Origin: JAKAWQ01 sp035503055
GTDB taxonomy: Bacteria; Pseudomonadota; Alphaproteobacteria; Acetobacterales; Acetobacteraceae
Length of the DNA: 21,802 nt
Assembly (NCBI GenBank): GCA_035503055.1
Contig: DATJTV010000065.1
Location: forward strand, 1-21,802
Reading direction: 5' to 3'
Made by a program: the position numbers and the translations under genes. Every line of letters starts with the position of its first letter. Position 1 is the first letter of the stretch. Below, piece after piece: positions 13,776-21,322 of the stretch. The notes beneath the pieces are model-generated. The model was given only the letters and a program-made list of their open reading frames with translations, had not been told where the DNA came from and did no database searches.

Positions 13776-15212
13776 CTACTGGTAATTGGTGAGCAGGAAC
13801 TCGATGCGTCGGTTCTTCGCGTAGGCCGCCGGCGTATCCGCGGGGTCGAGCGGGTGGGTCTCGCCGAACCCGGTTGCGGCGAGGCGGTCGGCCGGCACGC
13901 CCTGCTGGATCAGGAGGTTGACGACGTTGATCGCGCGTTGCGCCGAGAGTTCCCAGTTCGAGGGATATTGCGGGGTGTGGATCGGGGTTGCGTCGGTATA
14001 GCCCTGCACGTCGAGGACCCAGTGCAGCCCCGTCGGAATCTTCCGTGCGATATCCTCGAGCGTGAGCGCGAGCTCGATGATCTTGAGCCGTCCCGCTTGT
14101 GTCAGGTCGGCGCTCCCGATCGGGAACAGCACCTCGTTCTGGAACACGAACCGGTCGCCGACGATGCGGATCCCCGGCTGGTTCGCCAGCGCCTGGCGCA
14201 GCTCGCCGAAGAACTCGCTCCGGTACAGCTCGAGTTGCTGAACGCGTTGGGCGAGTGCGGCGTTCAGCCTTCGTCCGAGATCGGCGATCTGCACGTCCTT
14301 CGATTTGTCAGCCTGCTCGGATGCGCCGAGGGCCGCGTTGAGGCTCGCGAGCTGTGACCTGAGCGCCGCGATCTGTTCGTTGAGCAGCGCGATCCGCGCC
14401 ACCGCGCTGTTGGCGAGGCTGCTTTCGTTGGCCTCCAGCGCCTCGGCCGCCGCCCTTCGTTCGGCCTCCGTCGTCGCCTGGACCGCCGCCGCCTCCACCT
14501 TCTTCTCGAGCTCGTCGCGCAGCGCGGTGAGCGCCTGCACCTGCTCGGTGAGCGAAGCGAGATCGGAGAGCTTTTCCGTGACCGTCGCCTGGCTCACCTT
14601 CACCTGCCGGTCGAGTGCCGCCATCTCGGCCTGCATGTCGGCCAGCCGCTTCTTCGCCGCCGCCAGCTCCGCCACCGTCACCGCGACTTCGCTGGTCGCC
14701 GCCTTGGCCGTCTGTGTCGCCTTGTCCGCCCGCGCGCCCGCCGCCGCGAGGTCCGATTGCAGCTGCGCCAGCCGTGAATTGCCCGACTGCACTTGCAGCT
14801 CGGCGTTCGCCAGCTCGGCGGCGAGCGTGCTCTTTGCGCTTTCCGCCGCGTTGCGCGCGCTCGCCATCTGCGCCTCCTCGGCCTGGAGCGCCGCCAGCTG
14901 CTGCGCGAGCGTGCTCCGCGCCGTCTGCTCGCCCTGGAGCTGGCTCGTGAGCTGCGAGACCGAAAGCTGCAGCGCCGCCGAGTGGCTCTTCTCAAGCGCC
15001 AGCATGTCGGTGAGGCTCGCCACCTGCTGGTTCAGCTGCTCCAGCGCCTTGTTCCGCCCGGAAAGCGCGACCGAGAGGAACACCTGCGCCAGGACGAACA
15101 CCAACAGCACGAAGATGACGACCATGAGCAGCGTCGAAAGCGCATCGACGTACCCGGGCCAGGGATTGAGCCCGAGCCCTCCGCCGCCGCGCCGGCGGCT
15201 CCCTGCTGGCAT
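13776..15212 (-). CDS. MotB-like peptidoglycan-binding protein with long coiled coil and OmpA domain
   Basis: A 478-residue inner-membrane protein. A short basic N-terminus and one membrane helix (about 21-47) come first; the helix contains WPGYVDALSTLLMVV. Its Asp23 sits where MotB-type stators carry their proton-binding aspartate. About 270 residues of Ala/Gln/Leu/Glu heptads (55-325) predict a very long periplasmic coiled coil. The OmpA C-terminal domain (about 330-478) has FPIGSADLT, the diaminopimelate-binding GYTDATPI and the NRRIEFLL end. It should tether to peptidoglycan and pair with the MotA/TolQ-like protein encoded 35 bp upstream. The coiled coil is far longer than in flagellar MotB. 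No flagellar genes are nearby, so a flagellar role is unlikely. Confidence 0.9.
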   Translation of the reverse strand: MPAGSRRRGGGGLGLNPWPGYVDALSTLLMVVIFVLLVFVLAQVFLSVALSGRNKALEQLNQQVASLTDMLALEKSHSAALQLSVSQLTSQLQGEQTARSTLAQQLAALQAEEAQMASARNAAESAKSTLAAELANAELQVQSGNSRLAQLQSDLAAAGARADKATQTAKAATSEVAVTVAELAAAKKRLADMQAEMAALDRQVKVSQATVTEKLSDLASLTEQVQALTALRDELEKKVEAAAVQATTEAERRAAAEALEANESSLANSAVARIALLNEQIAALRSQLASLNAALGASEQADKSKDVQIADLGRRLNAALAQRVQQLELYRSEFFGELRQALANQPGIRIVGDRFVFQNEVLFPIGSADLTQAGRLKIIELALTLEDIARKIPTGLHWVLDVQGYTDATPIHTPQYPSNWELSAQRAINVVNLLIQQGVPADRLAATGFGETHPLDPADTPAAYAKNRRIEFLLTNYQ

Positions 15213-15247
15213 CGCCTGCTAGCCTCGGTCCGGCGCCGCGCGCCGCT

Positions 15248-16405
15248 TCACCGCGGCTGCTCCTCGGCGAGGGCGGCCACCGTCCGGGTCAGCAGCCGGA
15301 GGTCGTTGCGCAGCTCGGTCATGCTCTGCACCCGCCCTTGCTCGCTCTCGGCGAGCAGCCGCTGCAGCGTGAGGTCCATGCTGCGCAGATGCGCCCGCGC
15401 CGCCTCGTCGAGCCCGCCTTCGGCCCGCGAGTCGGCGAACCGTGTCAGCGCCGGCGCGAGTGCGGCGTGCGCCTCGGCGATCCTGAGCATCAATTGCTGA
15501 TTGGTGCGCATCGTATCCGAGAGAGTGGCGAGCTTGTCGGAGAGCAGCGCCAGCGCGTGGTTCACCTGCGACCGCCCGTCCTCGCCGCGCACCAGGATCC
15601 GCTGCAGCTCCTCCATGTTCTCCGCCGTGTGCTCGAGCAGGGACTGCACATAGACCGGCACCGGCGTCTCGCCCTCGCCGCCCAGCACCCCGCTCGAAAG
15701 CCGCGTCAGGCTCGCCAGCCAGTCCTCCAGCTCGTTGAAGAACCGGTTCTGCGCCTGGCCCGCCGTGAGGTCGAGGAATCCCAGCACCAGCGCTCCGGCC
15801 AGCCCGAACATCGATGAGGAGAAGGCGGTGCCCATGCCGTGCAGCGGCTGCACGAGCCCGGACTTGAGCTGGCCGAACATCGCGCTGATATCGCCCGAGG
15901 CCACCGAGAGCCCGCTGATCACCTCGCTCACCGCGCCGACCGTGCGCAGCAATCCCCAGAAGGTGCCGAGCAGGCCAAGGAAGATCATCAACCCCGTCAT
16001 GTAGCGCGAAAGCTCCCGGCTCTCGTCGAGCCGGCTCGCGATCCCGTCGAGCAGGCTCCGCATCGACGAGGCGGAGAGCGTCACCCGGTCGTTCCCCTCC
16101 GAATTCTTGCCCGCGCGCGCCGCCAGCATGCTCGCCATCGAGGCGAGCAGCTTGGGCGTCGGCAGCGTCGCCAGCCGTGCGCGCCCGCGCTGGAACGTCT
16201 CGACCCAGGTCACCTCGGGCTGCAGCACGAGCACCTGGCGCAGGTTCCATGCGATGCCGCAAAGCTCGACGAAGAAGATCAGGCAGTTGAGGAACGGGTT
16301 GTACCAGAAGGCGGCGTGCAGCCGGGGCGAGAGCAGCACCCCCACGACCGCCACCAGCACCAGGAAGGCCAGCATGCGCAGGAGGTAGCCGGTCGGCCGG
16401 GTCAT
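15248..16405 (-). CDS. MotA/TolQ/ExbB-like proton-channel protein
   Basis: A 385-residue membrane protein. Helices are visible at about 9-27, 36-55, around LSRYMTGLMIFLGLLGTFWG and at GTAFSSSMFGLAGALVLGFL. The GLLGTFWGLLRTVGAVSEV stretch is the MotA/TolQ/ExbB channel signature. A cytoplasmic C-terminal tail of about 130 residues rich in Leu, Ala and Glu looks helical. It probably forms the pentameric channel around the paired MotB-like protein and converts proton flow into periplasmic force. Its ATG overlaps the stop of the preceding OmpA-domain gene (ATGA), showing translational coupling. Proteins of this type are often annotated as flagellar MotA, but no flagellar context is seen. Confidence 0.88.
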   Translation of the reverse strand: MTRPTGYLLRMLAFLVLVAVVGVLLSPRLHAAFWYNPFLNCLIFFVELCGIAWNLRQVLVLQPEVTWVETFQRGRARLATLPTPKLLASMASMLAARAGKNSEGNDRVTLSASSMRSLLDGIASRLDESRELSRYMTGLMIFLGLLGTFWGLLRTVGAVSEVISGLSVASGDISAMFGQLKSGLVQPLHGMGTAFSSSMFGLAGALVLGFLDLTAGQAQNRFFNELEDWLASLTRLSSGVLGGEGETPVPVYVQSLLEHTAENMEELQRILVRGEDGRSQVNHALALLSDKLATLSDTMRTNQQLMLRIAEAHAALAPALTRFADSRAEGGLDEAARAHLRSMDLTLQRLLAESEQGRVQSMTELRNDLRLLTRTVAALAEEQPR

Positions 16406-17172
16406 GGTGATCCCTTGGGTGATTCCTTGGGGGGCGGTGCCTTGGGCGCGGCCTCGGGTTGGAACGTCACGTCCACGCGGTTCGCCGGCGGCGTCCCGTC
16501 CTCCGCGAGCAGGGCGCGCACGTAGATCCGCTCCGAGGGAATCCCCGCTTCCCGCAGCACCGCCTGCGCGGCGAGCGCCCGCGAGAGCGAGAGCCGGCGC
16601 GCGGTCGAGGGGTCGGAGGGGTCGCTCTTCGCGTAGCCATCGACCGAGACCGAGGGCGCGTGCTCGTCCGCGGCACTTCCCGCGATCTCGCGAAGTGCCG
16701 CGAGCGTCGCCGGGTTGAGCGCCGCGCCATCGGCCCCGAAGGTGACGCGAAGCCCGTCAGGGATGCGCATGGCGCTGCCGGGCGCGCCGTCGACCACATG
16801 GGGCGGCGGCGGCATCGTCTCGGGATGCGGCGGCCCGACCAGCACGATCGGCGCGATGACCGGGTTCGCCGGCGGATGCTTGGGTGGCGGCGAGGGCAGC
16901 GGCCCGATCGTCGTCTGTCCGAGCGTCGCGAACGCGGCCGGCGGCGGGCCAGGCGGCACCGGCGGCAGCGGCAGCTTGCCCGTCACCGTCCGCATCGGAG
17001 TCGCGGCATGGGGAACCGGCGCCGGCGCAGGGACCCCGGTCGCCGGCGGGCTCGGACCAGCCGCCGGCGTCGGCGCCAGCCCATTGAGCGCGTTCATGTT
17101 CACGCTCACCTGGGCGTGCGCCCAAGGTGCGGCGAGCAGAAACACGGCCGTAAGGAAGAAGCCCCACCGCAT
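16402..17172 (-). CDS. Secreted OmpA-domain protein with proline-rich linker
   Basis: 256 residues. The signal peptide MRWGFFLTAVFLLAAPWAHA should be cleaved after AHA. A Pro/Ala-rich linker spans about 25-135 (PPVPPGPPPAAF, PSPPPKHPPANP). The C-terminal OmpA-like domain (about 145-245) reads VTFGADGAALNPATL … SVDGYAKSD … NRVDVTF. The usual G-[HY]-TD that binds diaminopimelate is replaced by GYAKSD, so peptidoglycan binding may be altered. The start ATG 17172 gives a clean signal peptide, although no strong ribosome site is visible. It lies 42 bp after the inositol monophosphatase gene and overlaps the channel gene, so it is probably a third, periplasmic component of the MotA/MotB-like machine. 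Confidence 0.85.
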   Translation of the reverse strand: MRWGFFLTAVFLLAAPWAHAQVSVNMNALNGLAPTPAAGPSPPATGVPAPAPVPHAATPMRTVTGKLPLPPVPPGPPPAAFATLGQTTIGPLPSPPPKHPPANPVIAPIVLVGPPHPETMPPPPHVVDGAPGSAMRIPDGLRVTFGADGAALNPATLAALREIAGSAADEHAPSVSVDGYAKSDPSDPSTARRLSLSRALAAQAVLREAGIPSERIYVRALLAEDGTPPANRVDVTFQPEAAPKAPPPKESPKGSP

Positions 17173-17214
17173 GGCCGCGCCAAGACTAGCCGAGGCGTGC
17201 CGGGGTGCCAACGA

Positions 17215-18072
17215 TCAAGCCTTTTGCCTTTCCCGCGAATTCGCATCGCGCGCCGCCTCCATGCCCTCGCTTACCGCCGCCGTCAGGCGCGGGTGAAGGG
17301 CAGGATTCGCCGCGACCACGTCCCCGCTCGCCAGCGGGTCTCCGCCGCCGGGATCGGTCGCGAAGCCGCCCGCCTCGCGCACCAGGATCAGCCCGGCCGC
17401 CATGTCCCACTCATGGATGCCAAGCTCCCAGTACCCGTCGAACCGCCCCGCCGCGACCCATGCGAGGTCGAGCGCGGCGGCCCCGAATCGCCGCACGCCG
17501 GCGACCTGCGGCATGAGCTGGCCGAGCGTGCGCGCGAACGCCAGCCGCCGCCCGGCGGGCACCGCGGCGAAGGGAATGCCGGTCGCGAACACCGCCTCGC
17601 TCATCTCCCGCCGCGCCGAGACGCGCAGCCGCCGCTCGTTGAGATAGGCCCCCGCGCCCTTCTCCGCGCGGAACATTTCGTTGGCCGCCGGGTTGTAGAT
17701 CACGCCCGCGACGATCTCGCTGCCCCCCTCGGCAAGCCGCCGCTCGAGCGCGATGCTGATCGCCCAGTGCGGCATCCCGTGCAGGAAGTTGGTCGTCCCG
17801 TCGAGCGGATCGACGATCCATCGCCAGGCCCAGCGCGGCGAGCCCGAAGCGCCCGACTCCTCCATCAGGAACGCGTAGCCCGGCCGCGCCTTCTCGAGCT
17901 CCTGGCGCAGCGTCGCCTCGGCGCGGAGGTCGGCCTGGCTCACGAAATCCGAAGGCCCCTTCACGCTCACCTGGAGCTGCTCGACCTCGTTGAAGTCGCG
18001 CAGGAGCCGCTTCGCCGCCTTCTGCGCGGCGTTCATCATGATGGTGAGATGCGGCGATTGCGGTGGCGGCAT
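17215..18072 (-). CDS. Inositol monophosphatase family protein (SuhB-like)
   Basis: A 285-residue Mg-dependent sugar/inositol phosphatase. The metal-binding motifs are intact: MEESG, then WIVDPLDGTTNFLHG (the D-P-L-D-G-T signature), and late WELGIHEWDMAAGLILVREAGG-type residues with the WD pair. It hydrolyses myo-inositol-1-phosphate or a related phosphomonoester in the cytosol; SuhB relatives also act in rRNA transcription antitermination. The start is ATG 18072, 26 bp after the efp stop. The efp–inositol monophosphatase order recurs in alphaproteobacteria, so the two are probably co-transcribed. Confidence 0.95.
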   Translation of the reverse strand: MPPPQSPHLTIMMNAAQKAAKRLLRDFNEVEQLQVSVKGPSDFVSQADLRAEATLRQELEKARPGYAFLMEESGASGSPRWAWRWIVDPLDGTTNFLHGMPHWAISIALERRLAEGGSEIVAGVIYNPAANEMFRAEKGAGAYLNERRLRVSARREMSEAVFATGIPFAAVPAGRRLAFARTLGQLMPQVAGVRRFGAAALDLAWVAAGRFDGYWELGIHEWDMAAGLILVREAGGFATDPGGGDPLASGDVVAANPALHPRLTAAVSEGMEAARDANSRERQKA

Positions 18073-18098
18073 GCGCGCTCGTCCCCCGCCCCAGCCGG

Positions 18099-18665
18099 CT
18101 ACGCCTTGGCCCGCTCCACGTAGGTCGCGTCCTCGGTGCGCACGACGATCTTCTCGCCGGTCTCGACGAAGGGCGGCACCATCGTCTTGACGCCGTTGGA
18201 GAGCCGCGCCGGCTTGTACGACGAAGCCGCCGTCTGTCCCCGCACGACAGGGTCCGCCTCCACCACCTCGAGCACCGCGGTCTGCGGCAGGTGAACCGCC
18301 ACCGGCTCGCCCTCCACGAGATCGACCGTCACGTGCATGTTGTCCTGGAGGAAGGCGGCCGCATCGCCGAGCAGCGCCACCGGCACCATCGTCTGCTCGA
18401 AGGTGTCGTTGTCCATCAACACGAGGTTGGCCCCGTCGCTGTACGAGTAAGTGAACTCTTTCTCGTCGGTCAGCAGCCGCTCGACGGTATCGGCCGTTCG
18501 CCAGCGCTCGTTCGTCTTGTTGCCCGACTTGAGGTCGCGCATCTCCACCTGGATGAAGGCGCCGCCCTTGCCCGGGGTGATGATCTGCTGCTTGAGAACG
18601 CTCCAGCGGCGACCTTCGTGCTCGATCACCTGGCCGGCGCGGATCTGGTTCGCCTGCTGCTTCAT
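18099..18665 (-). CDS. efp: Elongation factor P (as an independent internal-start product)
   Basis: From the internal ATG 18665 the frame gives 188 residues, exactly the usual EF-P length. EF-P binds ribosomes stalled at polyproline and promotes peptide-bond formation. All three beta-barrel domains are present: the N-terminal KOW-like domain with TPGKGGAF (Lys33 of this count is the modification site), the middle OB domain (DNDTFEQTMVP) and the C-terminal OB domain ending SNGVKTMVPPFVETGEKI. The ribosome site is weak (AGAAG, seven bases ahead). Whether EF-P is made separately, as part of the EpmB fusion, or both, cannot be settled from sequence. It is listed separately so that it is not hidden by the fused frame. 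Confidence 0.85.
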   Translation of the reverse strand: MKQQANQIRAGQVIEHEGRRWSVLKQQIITPGKGGAFIQVEMRDLKSGNKTNERWRTADTVERLLTDEKEFTYSYSDGANLVLMDNDTFEQTMVPVALLGDAAAFLQDNMHVTVDLVEGEPVAVHLPQTAVLEVVEADPVVRGQTAASSYKPARLSNGVKTMVPPFVETGEKIVVRTEDATYVERAKA

Positions 18666-19667
18666 GCGCGGGCTTCTAGCCGCTGCCCATGGCGGCGGCA
18701 AGGCGATCGGCACCTTGCCCTGCCCGCCGGGCCGCTCGACGATGTAGGTGGGAAGCGCGTGGCCGGGGATCCGTCCGCGCAAGCCGGCGAGCAGCGCGCG
18801 CCCGCGCGCGATCGGCACGTGGAACCGCGCGGTGCCGGGCGCGCGGTCCAGCTGGTGGAGGTAGTAGGGCTTGATCCGGGCCACGATCATGGCGCGAAAG
18901 AGGGCTTCGAGCGCCTCCTCGCTGTCGTTGACGCCGGCGAGCAGGACCGACTGGCCGAGTACCGGGATACCAGAAGCGAGCATGCGCCCGACGGCGGCGC
19001 GCGCCGCCTCGGTGATCTCGCGCGCGTGGTTGGCGTGGGTCACGACCCACATCGGCAAGCCGGCCGAAAGTGCGGAGGTGAGCGCTTTCGTGATCCGCTC
19101 GGGCGTGGCGATGGGCACGCGCGTATGCACGCGAAGCGTCTCGATATGAGGAATTTGTGACAGTTCCGAGACGATCGCGCCGAGCCGCCGCGGCGAGAGG
19201 AGCAGCGGGTCCCCGCCCGTCAGGATCACCTCGCGGATCGCCGGCCGCGCCTTGAGCCACGCGTATAGATGGGCCAGATCGTGGGTACCCAGCACCCCTC
19301 CATCCGGCCCCACCTGCTCGCGGCGAAAGCAGAAGCGGCAATAGACCGGGCAGGCGAGGATGGGTTTCAGCAGCACGCGGTCCGGATAGCGGTGCACGAT
19401 CCCTTTGATGGGCGAGAGCGCCTCGTCCGCGATCGGATCCGCGCTCTCCCCGGCCACGGTCGTGAGCTCCGCCTCGTCCGGCACGAACTGCCGCCCGATC
19501 GGATCCTCGGCATCGCCGATCAGGGCGGCGAGCGCCGGCGGGATCGCCACGGCGTATTTCTCGGCGATCTTCCCGATCGCCGCCTCCCGCCCCGCTGCTA
19601 TGAGCCCGGCGCCCACCAGCTCGCGCGCCGTCCTCAGCGTCCTCGCAACCCCCGTTCCGTCCGGCAT
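18099..19667 (-). CDS. epmB-efp: EpmB (EF-P lysine 2,3-aminomutase) fused in frame to elongation factor P
   Basis: One uninterrupted frame of 522 residues joins two complete proteins. Residues 1-334 are an EpmB/KamA radical-SAM aminomutase, which turns lysine into (R)-beta-lysine for EF-P modification. It shows the cluster motif CPVYCRFC (C106, C110, C113), TGGDPLLL, and the PLP lysine K318 in PGGQGK. Residues 335-522 are a full EF-P starting MKQQANQIRAG, with the modified lysine in PGKGGAF. The join is ALPPPWAAARSPR-MKQQ with no stop. A TAG at 18678-18676 lies one frame off, ten bases before the efp ATG, so a single indel may have removed the epmB stop. The start is ATG 19667 after AGG-CA7. 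Natural fusion, indel or assembly error are all possible. Confidence 0.85.
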   Translation of the reverse strand: MPDGTGVARTLRTARELVGAGLIAAGREAAIGKIAEKYAVAIPPALAALIGDAEDPIGRQFVPDEAELTTVAGESADPIADEALSPIKGIVHRYPDRVLLKPILACPVYCRFCFRREQVGPDGGVLGTHDLAHLYAWLKARPAIREVILTGGDPLLLSPRRLGAIVSELSQIPHIETLRVHTRVPIATPERITKALTSALSAGLPMWVVTHANHAREITEAARAAVGRMLASGIPVLGQSVLLAGVNDSEEALEALFRAMIVARIKPYYLHQLDRAPGTARFHVPIARGRALLAGLRGRIPGHALPTYIVERPGGQGKVPIALPPPWAAARSPRMKQQANQIRAGQVIEHEGRRWSVLKQQIITPGKGGAFIQVEMRDLKSGNKTNERWRTADTVERLLTDEKEFTYSYSDGANLVLMDNDTFEQTMVPVALLGDAAAFLQDNMHVTVDLVEGEPVAVHLPQTAVLEVVEADPVVRGQTAASSYKPARLSNGVKTMVPPFVETGEKIVVRTEDATYVERAKA

Positions 19668-19690
19668 TTTTTTTGCCTAATCCGAAAGCC

Positions 19691-20710
19691 GTGACGCCGC
19701 AATCGCCCACGCCCCCCTGGCACAAGGAGCGCCTCGCCGCCCGCGCGCCCTATCTCCGCCGCCGCGCACTGCTGACGGCCGCGACCCGCGCCTTCTTCAC
19801 CGCGCGCGGCTACACCGAGGTCGAAACCCCCTACGCCGTGCCGACGCCCGGCGAGGAGGTCCATCTCGCCGCCTTCCGCACCGAGCATGTCTCCCCCACC
19901 GGCGAGCGGCGCCCGCTCTTCCTCCACACCAGCCCCGAATTCGCGATGAAGAAGCTGCTCGCCGGCGGCGTGGGCCCGATCTTCCAGCTCGCGCGCGTCT
20001 GGCGGAACGGCGAAGCCAGCGACCTCCACGCGCCCGAATTCACCATGCTCGAATGGTATCGCCCCGGCGCCGACCTCGACAGCCTCATCGCAGAGACTCT
20101 TTCTTTTCTTCGCGCCGTCCTGCCGCCCACGGTGACCTGCCGCGGCGTCACCACCGACCTCTCTCGCTTCGAGCGCCTCACCCTCGCCGAGGCCTTCTCC
20201 CGCTATGTCGGCGCCGACCTTCTCGCCACCGCCGACGACGCTCCTTCCCTCGCCGCCGCCGCCGGCACGAAGCTCCGCCCCGACGAAAGTTGGGAAGATC
20301 TCTTCTTCCGCCTCCTCCTCGCGCGAGTCGAGCCGCGTCTCGGCCGCACCCATCCCACCTTCCTCACCCATTGGCCCGCCGCGCAGGCCGCACTCGCCCG
20401 CCGCGATCCCGCCGACCCGCGCGTCGCGGAGCGCTTCGAGCTCTTCGTCTGCGGCATCGAGCTTGCCAACGCCTTCGTCGAGCTCACCGACGCGGACGAG
20501 CAGCGCGCCCGCTTCACCGCCGACCGCGCCCGCCGCCACGCCAGCACGGGCCCCGACTGGCCCATGGACGAGGATCTCCTCGCCGCCCTCGCGCTCGGCC
20601 TCCCACCCTCGGCCGGAATCGCGTTGGGCTTCGACCGGCTCGCGATGATCGCCGCCGGCGCGCCGCGCATCGCCGACGTGCTCTGGGTCCCTTCAGCGGA
20701 GCCGCCGTGA
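19691..20710 (+). CDS. epmA: EF-P–lysine ligase EpmA (PoxA/GenX/YjeA)
   Basis: A 339-residue paralogue of the class II lysyl-tRNA synthetase catalytic core with no tRNA anticodon-binding domain. It activates (R)-beta-lysine and attaches it to the EF-P lysine. Motif 2 is visible in IFQLARVWRNGE…HAPEFTMLEWYR, preceded by LHTSPEFAMKKLLAGG. Motif 3 is GIALGFDRLAMIAAG near the C-terminus. The start was set at GTG 19691 (VTPQSPTPPWHKERL); an earlier in-frame TTG at 19673 is less likely. It diverges from epmB-efp with only 23 bp between start codons, so promoters must overlap the opposite gene's 5' end or one transcript may be leaderless. With epmB and efp it completes a beta-lysylation cassette; no EpmC hydroxylase gene is visible here. 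Confidence 0.95.
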   Translation: MTPQSPTPPWHKERLAARAPYLRRRALLTAATRAFFTARGYTEVETPYAVPTPGEEVHLAAFRTEHVSPTGERRPLFLHTSPEFAMKKLLAGGVGPIFQLARVWRNGEASDLHAPEFTMLEWYRPGADLDSLIAETLSFLRAVLPPTVTCRGVTTDLSRFERLTLAEAFSRYVGADLLATADDAPSLAAAAGTKLRPDESWEDLFFRLLLARVEPRLGRTHPTFLTHWPAAQAALARRDPADPRVAERFELFVCGIELANAFVELTDADEQRARFTADRARRHASTGPDWPMDEDLLAALALGLPPSAGIALGFDRLAMIAAGAPRIADVLWVPSAEPP

Positions 20711-20742
20711 CAACCCCTGGCGCTCGCCCCATCTTGCGCGCC

Positions 20743-21105
20743 ATGCGCCGCCTCGCCTGCCTCGCCCTCCTCGTCCTCCTCGGCGCCTGCACCGACCACG
20801 CGCTTTTGCAGCGGCGCGCCTACCTCGCTTCCTTCGTCGGCCAGAGCGAGGCCGATCTCGTCCGCCAGCTCGGGGTGCCCAGCCGCACCTTCGCCCTCAA
20901 GGACGAGACCTTCCTCGCTTACGACGACCGCCATCTCGAGCTTCTTCCGGGCTTTTCCGCCGGCGCACCCGCGTGGGGCCCGTGGGGTCCCGGTTGGGGC
21001 TGGGGCTGGGCTCCGCCCATCGTCGTCGCACGCGGGTGCGAAAGCACCTTCGATATCCGCGGCGGCAAGGTGGTCGGCCTCGCCATGCGCGGCCCCGACT
21101 GCTGA
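20743..21105 (+). CDS. Small lipoprotein, unknown function
   Basis: A 120-residue protein with a lipoprotein signal: MRRLACLALLVLLGAC, lipobox LLGAC with Cys16 as the likely lipidated residue. The mature part has SFVGQSEADLVRQLGVPSRT, a short motif resembling BamE/SmpA-like outer-membrane lipoproteins (G-x-s-x2-d-l-x4-G-x-P). A Gly/Trp/Pro-rich segment (WGPWGPGWGWGWAPP) follows, then CESTFDIRGGKVVGL and a terminal Cys. It starts 32 bp after epmA and may share its transcript. Its function is not known; the BamE resemblance is only by motif. Confidence 0.78.
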   Translation: MRRLACLALLVLLGACTDHALLQRRAYLASFVGQSEADLVRQLGVPSRTFALKDETFLAYDDRHLELLPGFSAGAPAWGPWGPGWGWGWAPPIVVARGCESTFDIRGGKVVGLAMRGPDC

Positions 21106-21214
21106 GGCCGCGAACGGCAACCATTCTCCCGAATTTAACACAATTTTCGGCAAGAGGGCCCACTTGTCGCGCCGCCGGGCGCCGCCGACATATTGGTCCG
21201 CCCGCAGCTCACCG

Positions 21215-21306
21215 GAGCGGGATACGCTTACCCATCCCGCTCTCGCTCATTGTTTTCGCGCGTGATCGAACGCTTCCGGTTCATCGACATCCGGCGATCA
21301 CGCTCC
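21215..21306 (+). repeat. Dispersed two-hairpin repeat, copy D (short subtype)
   Basis: Starts GGAGCGGGATACG and ends CGATCACGCTCC. Stem 1 pairs GCGGGAT with ATCCCGC. The linker CTCATTGTTTT is conserved. Stem 2 pairs GCGTGATCG with CGATCACGC and encloses CCGG-CCGG. It lacks the inner hairpin of copies A and C. It ends five bases before the ribosome site of the next gene. An AT-rich patch (GAATTTAACACAATTTTCGG) and a possible promoter (TTGTCG, then CATATT, 21164-21194) precede it. Confidence 0.88.
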
Positions 21307-21322
21307 AGGGAGGAGAAGCGCC

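Noticed and set aside
13776..16405. Zorya-type anti-phage system (ZorA/ZorB)
   Set aside because: The MotA/MotB-like pair is similar in general architecture, but no ZorC, ZorD or ZorE gene is present. The locus is in an EF-P/inositol monophosphatase gene run, and a third OmpA-domain protein replaces defence effectors.
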